Shown: positions 34,501-45,438 of the stretch, in pieces
Layout: each line of letters starts with the position of its first letter
How positions within the stretch are numbered: position 1 is the stretch's first letter
NCBI GenBank assembly: GCA_033439765.1
Contig: JAULSN010000003.1
Coordinates: 6,200,001 to 6,264,000 of the forward strand
Source: Lasiosphaeria ovina
Lineage: Eukaryota; Ascomycota; Sordariomycetes; Sordariales; Lasiosphaeriaceae
Reading direction: 5' to 3'
DNA: 64,000 nt
The notes under the pieces: model-generated
What the model was told of the DNA's origin: nothing
Seen by the model: only the letters and a program-made list of their open reading frames with translations
The model's database searches: none
Position numbers and translations under genes: made by a program

Positions 34501-35896
34501 TGTTAGTTGGTGCCAGCTATGGACGGGGTTTGAACCACTCGGGTTGCTTCGTGTGTGTAATCTCCAATCGGTACGGTACGCAAACTCCGGGACCAGCCTT
34601 TCTTTTTGGTCTTGTCTTGTGCTCCCGGCCGCCCCCGCGGGTTCCCACATGTCTGTTTCTCCTTCAGTTTCCCGTCAACCCAATTTTCTTTCCTTCCTCT
34701 TTGGGCCCTTTTCCGCTCCCGTCAAGCAATGCTACACGGGAGGGAAAAAACATAAAATGTCGGTGTCCATCCACGCTCCCAATGACATCAAGTCTTGTGA
34801 AAAACGCAAGGTTAACAAGGCAGGGCATCCTTACCAAAGCTAAACTCGTCTCCCCCGACGCAGAGCTTCTCGCGCCGGCTGCCTTCGCATTTGGGTTTAC
34901 TTCCAGGCTGCTTCCGACGCTCAAACTAAAGCTGGGGCTGACAAACCCGCCAGCCCGGAATCGGGTTGAATGACGCACCAAGCAAAATCTATAGTTTCAT
35001 GTTGACAGCCGGCTTACCTTGGTCCCCTGTTTTAGTGCCGCCGCCCTGGGGAGTGCTTCTCTTTGCCGCCAAGTCTGGCTTGTGTGACCTAATGCCACTT
35101 AGTTAGTTTAGCTTGTCCTGGTTTGGGAGTCCCCACCATTATCGGCTCATAGTGAAATATGGATAATGTGGAGGCACCTGTAGTGTTGCCGTGTCGACCA
35201 GTAAGTCTAAGTTCAACGGCCTTTAGTTTGACATAGGTCTCACTAATGCAGCTGAGGTGATGGTGAGCGGCCCGCCAACCAGACTACTAGATAAAATAGA
35301 TAGCTTAAAGGCTACTCATTTAGCTTTGGTGGTTTGTGGCTTCGCCGTTTGTGAGGTACTTGGCCGATTATTTATAGCTAGATACACGTCCAGTGAGTAG
35401 AATGATATTTGAAGTGCCGATTTCACAGTACGTGAGTACTCGTGAGTGGGTATGAACTTCAAGATTCAGCTTTACATAGAGTAGTAGAGGAAACACACAA
35501 ATAAGATTTATAGACGCCAGAACAATATTCCAACGTAAATGCGCCCATTTTTACCCTCATGGAAGCATGGTGCAAATATGTCTTTGTTGTAGTCAGCAAG
35601 CATTATGATTGAAATGGCTACGCCACGTCTGCTTCCGGAACTGATCCTGCGAAAACGGAACGATGTGCCCGGGACAGCTTCAACAACAAAGCAAATTTGA
35701 AAGGATATGAGAACGAGCAGTCTCCTGATAATATAGGACCAGGACCCGATTCATATTTATTCCAAGAAAACCCCGCCATAAAACATCCCAGTGTCCAATT
35801 GCACACCTGGCAGGATACTCGCTCAAGAATTCCGCGCAAGACGTGAATTGCGGTAGATCTCAAAAGCCATTCAGAACTACGACAAAAGAAGACACA
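31543..35896. other. 4.3 kb gene-poor stretch
   Basis: The first 500 bases should hold the 3' UTR of the preceding gene. Remaining open frames (32512-32850, 33030-33368, 34349-34973) are short, overlap on opposite strands and lack motifs. Near 33555-33670 short GGTAAGGTA words occur in both orientations around a 70-base GC-rich core. AT-rich from 35,080 to 35,620. No gene called. Confidence 0.5.
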
Positions 35897-36588
35897 ATGG
35901 GGTTCGTGTCCAAGTATCTCATGGTAGCCCTGCGGTTGTGGGAACTCATCTGCTCGGTCATTATTCTCGGCATTCTCGGCCGCTTTCTTCATCTACTCAA
36001 CATAGCGGGAGCTGAGCATGATGGTCGCGTTATATACGCCATCTCCTTCGCCGTAATCAGCACCCTATACTCAATATTGTTCATGCCGCCGTTCATGCAC
36101 GCGTTCCTAGCATTTCCGGCCGACTTCGTGCTCTTTGTGGCGTGGCTTGTTGCTTTCTGCCTCTTGATAGTGGTAAGCAACCAGGAAACAAGGCGCCCCT
36201 AACTACTCGATGACTGGATATTAACCAGCACATCGTGTCTAGCGTTCGGGTACGGATACATGCGGCTCGTATTGGTACTGGAGCTACTGGGGGTATTATT
36301 GGGGCAGCTGGTGGTACTATCCGTTTCCCGTCCTAGGGCCCGGCGACATCAATTACGATGGGTGTGGTCAGTGGAGAGCTGTTTTGGCTTTCTCGTTTAT
36401 CGTGTCTTTCACGTATCTCGTCAGCGCCATTTTGGTAAGTTTCCAAAAAACCAACGCCCGCTGGCTTATGGACATGTTTGCACCAATTAACCACAAAACA
36501 GGGCGGCATTGTCGTGTTCAAATACTATAACGAAGGCAAAGTAAACAAGGACAAGCAAACCAAGCGGACCGCCCCTCTACAGCCCTAG
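35897..36588 (+). CDS. small four-helix membrane protein, MARVEL-like, with Trp/Tyr-rich loop
   Basis: Three exons, 35897-36172, 36243-36434 and 36502-36588 (introns 70 and 67 nt), give 184 residues. Four hydrophobic helices are visible: about 8-35, 45-65, 68-92 and 130-155. The order matches fungal MARVEL-type proteins, which organise plasma-membrane or vesicle microdomains. The loop between helices three and four is extraordinary: of residues 102-118, thirteen are Tyr or Trp (Y-W-Y-W-S-Y-W-G-Y-Y-W-G-S-W-W-Y-Y). It lies between two cysteines (C99 and one in D-G-C-G-Q-W), so a disulfide-closed external loop is plausible. The tail is basic (K-V-N-K-D-K-Q-T-K-R). The second exon start was chosen because only the acceptor GTCTAG at 36237-36242 keeps phase without a stop. 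Another small membrane protein of similar layout lies 3.3 kb downstream. Confidence 0.78.
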
Positions 36589-39500
36589 TCAGAGCTCGAG
36601 TACGAAGAGATAGCGCAACCGAGCGTCAATCAGCTCAACCCGGTCATCATGACCATAAGACTCGTCGGTATTTTGTGGTGAAGGAATGTGAATTCAGGTA
36701 CCTATGATGAAGAATAAGTCTAGCGGGGCCAAAAGAGTGTTAGTGCCATGCCATGTAGTTAGAGTCTGGTCAAAGTTAACGAGTCCTCCCGCTGTGCTTA
36801 TCCGCTCCGCTTGTGAAAAATTGAAGTGCACAAACAGTTCCCTTGTCAACCCTCCACTGTCCAGCAATGACACTGCCAGCCTGCGACCTCGCCCTCCGCT
36901 TCAGATAAGTAACCCCCCAAAAGACCAAAAAGAAAGCACACGTCCAGCGTGTAAATCAAGGTGCTTGGGGAACCACCACGACCTAAACCTCCATCAGGAT
37001 ATCCTTGATTCCACGAAACAGTGTTGGCTCCATGTTGGCTGGCGGGAAATTTGAAGTCGGGGCAGACCAAAGATGAGGTAAGGTAGAATCCAAGCGGGTC
37101 CAACAAAGCCAATGGAACGAGAAAGAGATATATGTGCCAATTATGAGTCCTTGGCATCATCAGAGAACACTTTTATCTCTCTCAATTATTTTTTGTTAAA
37201 CTTCCGTTTATGCTTATACGGATCGTTGTTCCGGGCTGCTAGGCGGCTCTGCTGCTCTCTGAACACGCAATCACTGCATTTCGTTTGGGCGGGATGGTAC
37301 GCTTTAGTCGTAGCACCTAGGCATATCAGCGGGAATTGGGAGCATCTTTCGAGCTGCCAGTACGTTGTGTGGGTGCAGATAAATTGGTAATGTTTTTCTA
37401 TACACATATCGCAATGCTAAGCCGCGACTCTGGAGAGCACTAGAAATTAGCATCCGTATAAAAGTAGTGACGGCTCGTGGCTTGGTCCGTAAAGGGGGCA
37501 GTACCTCAGTGTGTTGTTGTAGGCTTTTGTGAGGCCGAGATGCAAGAGTTGCAGAGGGTAGTCTGGTATGGAGTTGTGCTTTTGGGCGCTCGCGGCAATT
37601 CCGGCAAGGTGGATTCGTGGAAGATGCAAGTGATTGGTGAGTCCAAAGCGCGTTCTTGATGATGAGAATGGTCTCCAAAAGGTGGTTGTTGGTTGCTGAG
37701 AGCAGGATACTGGAGGCAACTTATAGGTGCGCAGCGAGCGAGATCCGCCTCCTCATCCCAGGATCCTGTCAGAGCTGGAGCGAGCTAAGAGTGGTCGGGG
37801 TTATTTGCTATCTCACCCTGCATCGTTGCTTCGTCGTGATCTCTTTATGACTTCAAACGGGTCAAGGGGCCACCGTGTGAAACCAGCCGTGACGGGAGGT
37901 AACCGTAGGGGAAGAGAGTTTCGGTGCCTTTTGGCAAAGTGTGATCCAGCGCAAGGACATCGCCAAACTGCTTGGGGAAAGTGAAACTCTTTCCAGAGTG
38001 CTCCAATCTGTCACGTCCGTTTCTCAACCTGGATCATACGGAGACCATGAGAGGACAATCTTGCGACGGAAACGCTACTCCAGTGCCGGGTGATTCGCAG
38101 CAGTCCACGAACCTCCCCATTGGAAAGCAGGGTCATGCAGACATAATCATAGATACGAGAGGCTCCATGAGGCATTGGCAGCGCCGCTCGGCGCCAAACG
38201 ATTCGTGACCTATACACGCCCCCTTTTCGAAGGTCGTTAGATGGAATCTATTCTGTATTCTTGGCTCTTCCTTCCCCCAGCTCCTTCGTGTAGATTACCT
38301 TTGTCGTGACCCACACTTTAGCGTGACAACACGGTCCGGCATGGTCAGAGAGACTAGAAGCTTCAAAGTGGTCTTGCAGACGCAACCGTCGATAGCAAAT
38401 CTGAAATCAACCTGATATGGCCAATAAGTAAAGCGAACTACTAAGCACATAAAGGAGGAAACTATATGCAGGGAAGTCTAATTATTAAAGGAAAAATATA
38501 TTACCGACTTGAGTGCTTTCAATTTCTATTTTTATTAGGCCAGTTTTGGTATGAATCCGGGTTTGTGTATAAGCGGTGCTGTCTTGGTGCGGTGGCGCCG
38601 GCTTAAGAGGATTTCTTCTGTTGCAAAGGAGCGTGTCACAGGGAGCATGGGTAGGTTGTTGGGAGACTTGAAAAACGCAATCTGATCTCTCAGTCTCTTG
38701 GCCTCGCACTGCCCACGAGAGCTCCGTTTCACCAGACCAGTACTCGTCTGGCTACAAAAACGCCATGACCAAGTCGCAAACCTTTTGGTCAGGCGGGTTA
38801 AGTCGCATCTGTCAGTTGATTTGCGAAGGACTTAAGCTTCTACCAAATTAACTAGGAAGTCGAAGTACCCTTCCTTTTATTTGGCATAATCAGCGGCCTG
38901 CGCCATATATAACCTTAAAGTACCTGTATCATCCCAAGATAAATTTTTACGAATCAACCAGCCTGACCATGTCGCAAGCTCCTTTGTCAGGAAGTTTCTG
39001 TAGCCCTCACGAGTAGTCTCAGGAGGGGTCGAACCAGACGAGAAGAGTATGTTGAAGAGACCTCCCGCCCGCGCGGATCTGACCAGCACTACGGAGTATT
39101 AAGTTTAGTACATGTTTTGGGAAATAAAGCCCCCCCTTGGAAATTTTGTTCTTGACCACCACAAGACAGGGCGGGTTTCGTATTCAGATGCTACCTATAA
39201 CGACATAGCAAGAACGCTAGGCAAGCGAAGCTGACTTCCCTCGGTTCCTCATGGCTCGAAATCTCGAACTGGTGGTCTTATTACAGTAATTATTTAGGTT
39301 TCCAAAAACTCTTGAAAGCCAATTCGGGACCCGAAACGAGGCAAATGAGTACCTATTAGCATACTATAGAGAGGAGTGGTTGGAAGTATCCCAATCACAT
39401 GGCCAGCGCAACCAGCCTAGCCCTCAACAGATCCATGCTCTAAAACTTGGTGATCCAGCGTAGGTAGCAGATCTCGACTCAAACGTCCACAACTTTGACA

Positions 39501-39849
39501 TTCCGCGTCTCTGTGACGCAAGGTCGTGATCGAAGGCGGGATCATATTAATAGATCAAATCTCGGTTCCAAAGGGTGTCCGCGGGGGCGAAAATCGCATA
39601 TTCAATAATCAGCGCCTCGAATATGCCCTACCCAAATACGAAGGATTTCTTCGCCACCCCGGCTAACAAATTGCCGTCCAGGTCGGCAAGCAAAGCGGAG
39701 TCGAGCGAAATTAGTATAATGCGACGCTGGTTGTCTCCCCCGTCACAGAAAACGATTAAAAGGGTGGAGCAAACTGTCAAACCAGCACGGGTTCATTCTG
39801 ATCTCGGTTTGTTTGTTGTTCCACTCATTTATCCTTCCAGAATCTCAGA
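36589..39849. other. 3.3 kb gene-poor stretch
   Basis: No supportable gene. An exact TACGGAGTA nonamer lies at 39090-39098. Two short segments with similar wording (near 38764-38800 and 38965-39000, both around GACCA-GTCGCAA...TTTGTCAGG-like sequence) may be remnants of a local duplication. Open frames at 37447-37719 and 38877-39089 have no motif. Confidence 0.45.
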
Positions 39850-40511
39850 ATGGAGCGCTCCGGGCTCACTGGGCAGTACGCCATCTGGCAGATTGTGCTC
39901 CATTGTCTTTCTCTGGCGCTCTGCATCGCGATCATTGTCGCGGCCAGCTATGCGACGAGTTTTGGGTTCGGGTACGGGGAAGGAATGGCGAGCTCCTTCG
40001 TCGTGGTAAGCACAAAAAGACTACAATTGGCGACGCGCTGCATCATCCATCCACCCATCCCGCCTGTCCTAATATTCCCTACCTAGGCTTTCTGGGCGCT
40101 TGGCGTAGATATTGCCGAAATGGTCGCGCTTGCAGACCCAAAGAAGCGATTGCGTCGCTGCACAGAGCTCGGCCGAGGCACCCTCGAGATTTTCACTGCC
40201 GCCATCTGCGTCCTTCTCCCTCTTTTTCTCTACGGAGCGGCTCACTTTACCCATGGTTGTGTCGACAAGCCATTGAACGACTGCGAAAATGGTGACATCG
40301 TGAGGAAAGCTGACAGCGGCGTCACTTTGGCCATGGGTATGGCCTTTGCTGTGGCGTACGTGTCCATCTTTGTTGTTGACATAGTCTTGCCGGTGTATGT
40401 GAAGTTAAGCTGACATACCTTGTTGTCGTTAGGGGATTGCATTTTATCTTTTTCATCTTTGCATGTGTCGACTACTCTGCGAAAAGAAAGCAGACGAAGG
40501 GAGAGACCTAA
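39850..40511 (+). CDS. small four-helix membrane protein, MARVEL-like
   Basis: Exons 39850-40005, 40087-40355 and 40433-40511 (introns 81 and 77 nt with CTAG or TTAG acceptors and a GCTGACA branch in the second) encode 167 residues. Hydrophobic helices lie at about 12-36, 45-62, 82-105 and 132-155. The loop before the last helix contains two cysteines (H-G-C-V-D-K and N-D-C-E-N-G) that could pair. The tail is short and basic (S-A-K-R-K-Q-T-K-G). No enzymatic motif is present. The topology matches MARVEL-domain proteins of fungi; specific role unknown. It may share ancestry with the gene at 35897, but sequence similarity by eye is weak, so a tandem duplication is only a guess. Confidence 0.72.
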
Positions 40512-41382
40512 AGACCAGAGACTGGGGCTATTACATCGAGGGCTCGACTACATGGGGACCACCACTATCGCTTTGGTAAGTGTATTCAGAAGATGATCTG
40601 AAAGAAATGATATGGATTACTGTGTACTTGTACGAAAACTGAAGATTCATGGACCGCTCTATAACATTTTCACAGTGCACAGGAGTCCCGGAGTATTATG
40701 TTTAGTTTCTTTTTTGGAGTAATTACCTTACGTACTTAGCTTTGGCGCCAAATCTCAAGGTTGCGTCGTGTGCCATCGGCAATTGTGGCTTTCTCGCAAC
40801 CGTTGAACAGGTACGGAGTAATTGGAACAGTTAATTGTAACTCAAAAATACCTTCTATACGGGGTTGGTCTCTAAGCTCATACTCTATTGCACTTCTTAA
40901 GTTTGGACATGGTTGCGAGTCAATCGGTGCTCGAGGGGCACTTTGGAGCTCGAAGCTGTCAAGTAGTGCCGTTGGGTTGACATGCATATCTCTGTTGACG
41001 CTTTGCCCTGGGTTGTTGCCAGGGCATTTTGCTGCCCAGAAAGGAGGGGGGTGGTTGGCGCGAGGCTGGGCGGGGCAGGTCCTGAGTTTTCCCCCGCACT
41101 TATCCCTTCTAGGATAACCGCCATGCAATCTCTTTCAATTAGCACTTCTGCCCCACCAAACGGAGACCGGTCTGGATGGGAGGCGGGCAGCCCTTGACCG
41201 CCAGGGTGCTAGAGGTCTAAATGTCCAACTGAATGGGATATTTCCTCACTCCCCACCGGTTCGCTCTTCCATTCACTGCAATCGCGCTCCTACCTGTATA
41301 GAGTTTGCCAGAACCTCCTGCCTCGCCTTCGCTCCACCAGTCGCCAATCGTCAGTCACCAGCCGCGTCGCGGATCTTTAACC
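40512..41382. other. intergenic, promoter of ERG19
   Basis: 870 bases. Contains a TACGGAGTA nonamer at 40812-40820. The final 150 bases are C/T-rich, as in many fungal promoters of housekeeping genes. No coding sequence seen. Confidence 0.5.
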
Positions 41383-42642
41383 ATGGCCGCCGAAAAGGTC
41401 TACCGCGCCAGCACCACGGCACCCGTGAACATCGCCGTGGTCAAGTATGCAGGGCTCGCGTCGTTTTTTGCAAGTCTAGTACTGGCCGGCTGACCCGTCT
41501 CTTATCGCTATTGCTGCAGGTACTGGGGAAAGCGCGATGCCAAGCTAAACCTGCCGACCAACAGCTCGCTGTCGGTCACGCTCTCGCAGTCGGACCTGCG
41601 CACCCTCACGACAGCCTCCTGTTCCGCCTCGTACCCCGCCTCCGAGGGTGACTCGCTCATTCTGAATGGCGAAGCCGCTGACGTCGCCGGTGCCCGCACC
41701 CAGGCTTGCTTCCGGGAGCTGCGCGCCCGTCGCGCTGCGCTGGAGGCTGCCGACCCGTCGCTGCCCAAGCTGTCCGTCTTGCCCGTCCGCCTCGTATCCG
41801 AGAATAACTTCCCGACCGCCGCCGGCTTGGCATCCTCCGCTGCCGGTTTCGCAGCGCTCGTGAGGGCCATCGCAGATCTCTACGAGCTTCCTGCGTCTCC
41901 GTCCGAATTGAGTCTGATCGCGCGGCAGGGCTCTGGTTCCGCATGCCGGAGTCTGTTCGGCGGCTACGTGGCGTGGCGCATGGGCGACGCCGCGGACGGC
42001 AGCGATTCGCTGGCCGATCAAGTGGCCGAGGCCTCGCACTGGCCCGAGATGCGAGCGGTGGTGCTGGTTGTCTCGGCCGCGAAGAAGGGCGTCAGCTCCA
42101 CGTCGGGCATGCAGCAGACGGTGGCGACGTCGGGCCTCTTCCAGGAGCGCATCACCAATGTCGTGCCGCGCAACATGGAGGCCATGGAAAAGGCCATCAA
42201 GGAGCGGGATTTCGCCGCCTTTGCCGAAGTCACCATGCGCGACTCCAACTCGTTCCACGCCACCTGTGCCGACACCTACCCGCCCATCTTCTACATGAAC
42301 GACGTGTCCAGGGCAGCAATCCGAGCCGTTGAAGCTATCAACACGGCCGCCGGCCGGACCGTGGCAGCCTACACATTCGATGCAGGCCCGAATGCCGTGA
42401 TTTACTACCTAGAGAAAGAGACCGAGGCCGTCGTCGGAACCCTGTACCGCACGCTGGGGGAGATTGATGGCTGGAAGGCGGTCACAACCCAGAGCCTGAA
42501 TTCTTCCGTGTCCCTAGATGAGGGTATTGCTGGGATATTGAAGGCTGGGGTAAGCCGGGTCATCATGACGGGCGTTGGAGAAGGCCCCATCAAAACAGAA
42601 GAATACCTAGTTGCCGAGGATGGAAGTCCTGTCAAGAGGTGA
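41383..42642 (+). CDS. ERG19: diphosphomevalonate decarboxylase
   Basis: Exons 41383-41444 and 41520-42642, with a 75-nt intron that splits the Lys codon of V-V-K-Y-W-G-K-R-D, give 394 residues, the usual family length. Hallmarks are the N-terminal A-P-V-N-I-A-V-V-K-Y-W-G-K-R, the substrate loop L-N-L-P-T-N-S-S-L-S-V-T-L, the GHMP-kinase ATP-binding segment N-N-F-P-T-A-A-G-L-A-S-S-A-A-G (116-130) and the F-D-A-G-P-N-A block with the catalytic aspartate D308. The enzyme converts mevalonate diphosphate plus ATP to isopentenyl diphosphate, ADP, phosphate and CO2, the last step of the mevalonate pathway that feeds ergosterol and other isoprenoids. It is expected in the cytosol or peroxisome. Intron position after the first 21 residues is common in ascomycetes. 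All key residues are intact. Confidence 0.96.
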
Positions 42643-43307
42643 GACTGTTCAAGTCAAGGCGGCGTTAGTATGGCGTATATGTTCGAAAGTAATATCGGGA
42701 AATGGACTGCTGTGGTTGGGAACCTCTCGCTGTAGGCTTGTCCGTGTGCCCCAAGGTGCAATGCAAGTTCGGTTCATCTGCTCGGTGCATATCCAGTTGC
42801 CGTCTGCCTTGACAATGCTTTCTTGCTGGCATAAGAGATTTAGTGAATGAAAGACGTTTGTCATGGAGCTTCGAGTACGGTTGCCGTAGCCCCTGTTGAT
42901 GGCCCCTGTCTCTTACGTCAGAACGGCCCGAGGTGAGCATGACACATGCAAAGAGTATTGTACCTACTTTGTATTTACATACACAATTGAACGTACAATA
43001 CGCTGCCGGATACCAATTACAGGCCACATTCCACGGTGCTAACGGTAACTGAATCACACTATCCGTCGTCGGTTCACAGGCTGGGCGGGAGATCAGCGTC
43101 GTGACGGCCAGCGCCGCCAAGGACAACCACTGTCTGACGGGAGAGAGTGTCGACTGCATCAAGTTGGCTCGGGCGACGAGCGATGAACGGGCAAAGATCA
43201 CCAATTCCCCACACGTCGCTGCTTTCTTCGGTTCTGTCGTTACGGCGCCACCCCCCCTCGTTCCAGCCCTCCCTGGCCAGCGCGTCGCCGCCAATGTTGG
43301 CGAAACC
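42643..43307. other. intergenic between ERG19 and the RUS1-like gene
   Basis: 665 bases holding the ERG19 3' end and the RUS1-like promoter. An open frame runs upstream of 43308 in the same frame as that gene, but has no ATG until 43308, so it is treated as 5' UTR. Confidence 0.5.
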
Positions 43308-44759
43308 ATGAGCAATAGCGTCTTCGACATCGACCCGGCGGGCAATGTGCTCTGCAGGTACACGGACGGCCACGGCGGGGAGAAGGGCAGCCTCATGAAG
43401 ACAGTGAGTTAGCCATGCGCTTCACACAGCCACCTTGCGTTAGCAGTGCTCTCCCATTACCTCGCAGTCGCGCCCTGTGCGTCGGCTAGTTATCGCGTCG
43501 ATTCGCGCATCGCCGCATTGTCGAGCTTGCACCCACTGACAAGACCACTCGCGCAGGAGAAAACCGCCGTGCCCCTTGCCAAAGCTGTCCTCTATGCCTT
43601 CCTCCCCGCCGGCTACCCCCACACAGTCACCGATGACTACCTCGCGTACCAGACGTACGACTCCCTGCAGGCCTTCGCCTCGTCTATCACGTCGCTGCTC
43701 GCGAACCGCGCGGTGCTCGAAGGTCTGGGAGTGGGCGATTCGTCGTCGTCGCCCACTGGCGCCCTGATCCTCAAGATCACGGGCGACACCATATCCCGGA
43801 TAGCCACCATCATGTTTGCGCATCGCATGGGCCAGGCGATCGAGCCCGAGTGCAAGTTCTACCGCTTCCTAGCCGACATCTTCAACGACTCGGCACAGTT
43901 CCTTGATCTCCTGACGCCCGCCTTGCCGTACCTGCCCAAGCTCAGCGTCATCGTCTCGGCCGGCGTCCTGCGTGCGCTCTGCGGCGTCGCCGCCAATGCC
44001 AGCAAGGCCAGCCTCTCGGCGCACTTTGCCCTGACGGGGAACCTGGCCGAGCTCAACGCCAAGGAGGCGTCGCAGGAGACGGTGGTCAGCCTGCTCGGCA
44101 TGCTCGTGGGGACGTTGGTGGTGCGCATGGTTGAGGACAAGCAGGTGGTATGGATCATGATGATGGTCTTGGCTGGCGTCCATCTCATGATGAACTACCG
44201 CGCCGTGCGCTGCGTCAAGATGCGCTCGCTCAACCGGCAGCGCGCCACCATCGTGTTCCGCGAGTGGCTCGAGCACAACACGATCCTCGACCCGACCCAG
44301 GTGGCGGAGCGCGAAAGCATCCTGCTCAGGGGCCGCGGGGACCTGGCGAGCAAGAGCGGCGACTACACGGGCTTCTGCGACTTTGGCTCCTACGGCGATA
44401 TCAAGAAGTTCAACCCGCAGGGCTACCACCGCTACGACTTCGAGACGGCTGCATACTTTTTGGGCATCTGGCACCACGGCGGCAACTTCTACATGCGCAT
44501 TGCGGTCAAGGAGGGAGAGACGAGCGCCCTATCGGCCTGGTTCGATGCCGTTAACCACGCATATCACTTCGATTCGGCGCTCAAGGACGGCCTGGAGAGC
44601 CATTACGAAAATGAGATGCCGCTGGGCTACGTGTCGGAGGACCAGAAAAAGTCTCTTTTCACGGCGCTGGCCAAGAAGGGCTGGGACCTGGAGGTGAACG
44701 CGCTAGAGACTAGGCTGCCGATTCGTGTCCGGGTTGGCGACGCGAAAAAGGGTATGTAA
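43308..44759 (+). CDS. RUS1 family (DUF647) protein
   Basis: Exons 43308-43403 and 43557-44759 (153-nt intron, GTGAGT donor, GCGCAG acceptor, CTGAC branch 24 bases before the acceptor) give 432 residues. The start ATG has a good context (AACCATGAG). The DUF647 core starts in exon two with F-L-P-A-G-Y-P-H-T-V-T-D-D-Y-L-A-Y-Q and continues through A-H-R-M-G-Q-A-I-E-P-E-C-K, A-G-V-L-R-A-L-C-G-V, S-K-A-S-L-S-A-H-F-A and N-L-A-E-L-N-A-K-E-A-S-Q-E-T, all diagnostic of ROOT UV-B SENSITIVE proteins. Several membrane helices sit between 150 and 260. In plants these proteins act in UV-B and auxin responses; in fungi the role is unknown. The C-terminal 150 residues form the less conserved soluble part. 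A GTATGT directly at the stop could hide one more small exon. Confidence 0.88.
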
Positions 44760-45438
44760 TTACTTGCTGGCACTTATTGTCAACGGGGTACCCGTTGTCA
44801 ACACCCCCCTTCTTCCTCCCCTTGCCCTCTGCGTCAGCATTTTCTCGCATCTACAACCTTTGTGGTGTAATTTAGAGTGCTCTCGTCAACGATCTTCGCG
44901 CTAACATGGCATCCTCTGTTTTCCAGCCCTCCCTGTCTTGGAAAAAGATCCTGCACACCATTCGGGGCACCAAGAGGTCAAGTACGATTAATCCGATGGA
45001 AGGATTCGGGCGATTAGCTGCACAGAATTGCGGCAATGGGGTCTGTCTATACCAACTTTTTGGTAAGCATAATAAGGGGGGGCGCGTTTAGATGGTCGAA
45101 TCTGCGCAATATACCGGGTATGGAACGAGAAGTGGGTTTGGAACGGGCTGCATTTTATACGAGATACCATGCGAATATGAGGCAAGCTTTTTTTTTTTTA
45201 GATTTTTGGTTTTATCTGATTCTCTAAGCCATGATACTTTTGGGAGGGATCCTCCCTCCCTCCCTTCATGTCCCCCGGATTAACCCACGCCTTCCCAAAC
45301 GCCGCTTACAAAAGATCGTTCGGCCGTGTTTCCGCCGACGATAAGAGTGGATTATACATATTGTGTTGTAAACAGGTTATATTAATACAAAGCCATAATG
45401 GACACAGAACCGCCATCGAGATCCTGGCATGCACGGGC
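44760..45438. other. intergenic between convergent genes
   Basis: 680 bases holding the 3' ends of the RUS1-like (+) and heme lyase (-) genes. Nothing else recognised. Confidence 0.5.

Noticed and set aside
38760..39005. two similar short segments (around GTCGCAA and TTTGGTCAGG)
   Set aside because: Similarity covers only about 30 bases with mismatches; not enough to call a duplicated element.
43101..43307. longer N-terminus for the RUS1-like protein
   Set aside because: The extension has no ATG and no family similarity; the ATG at 43308 has a good context.
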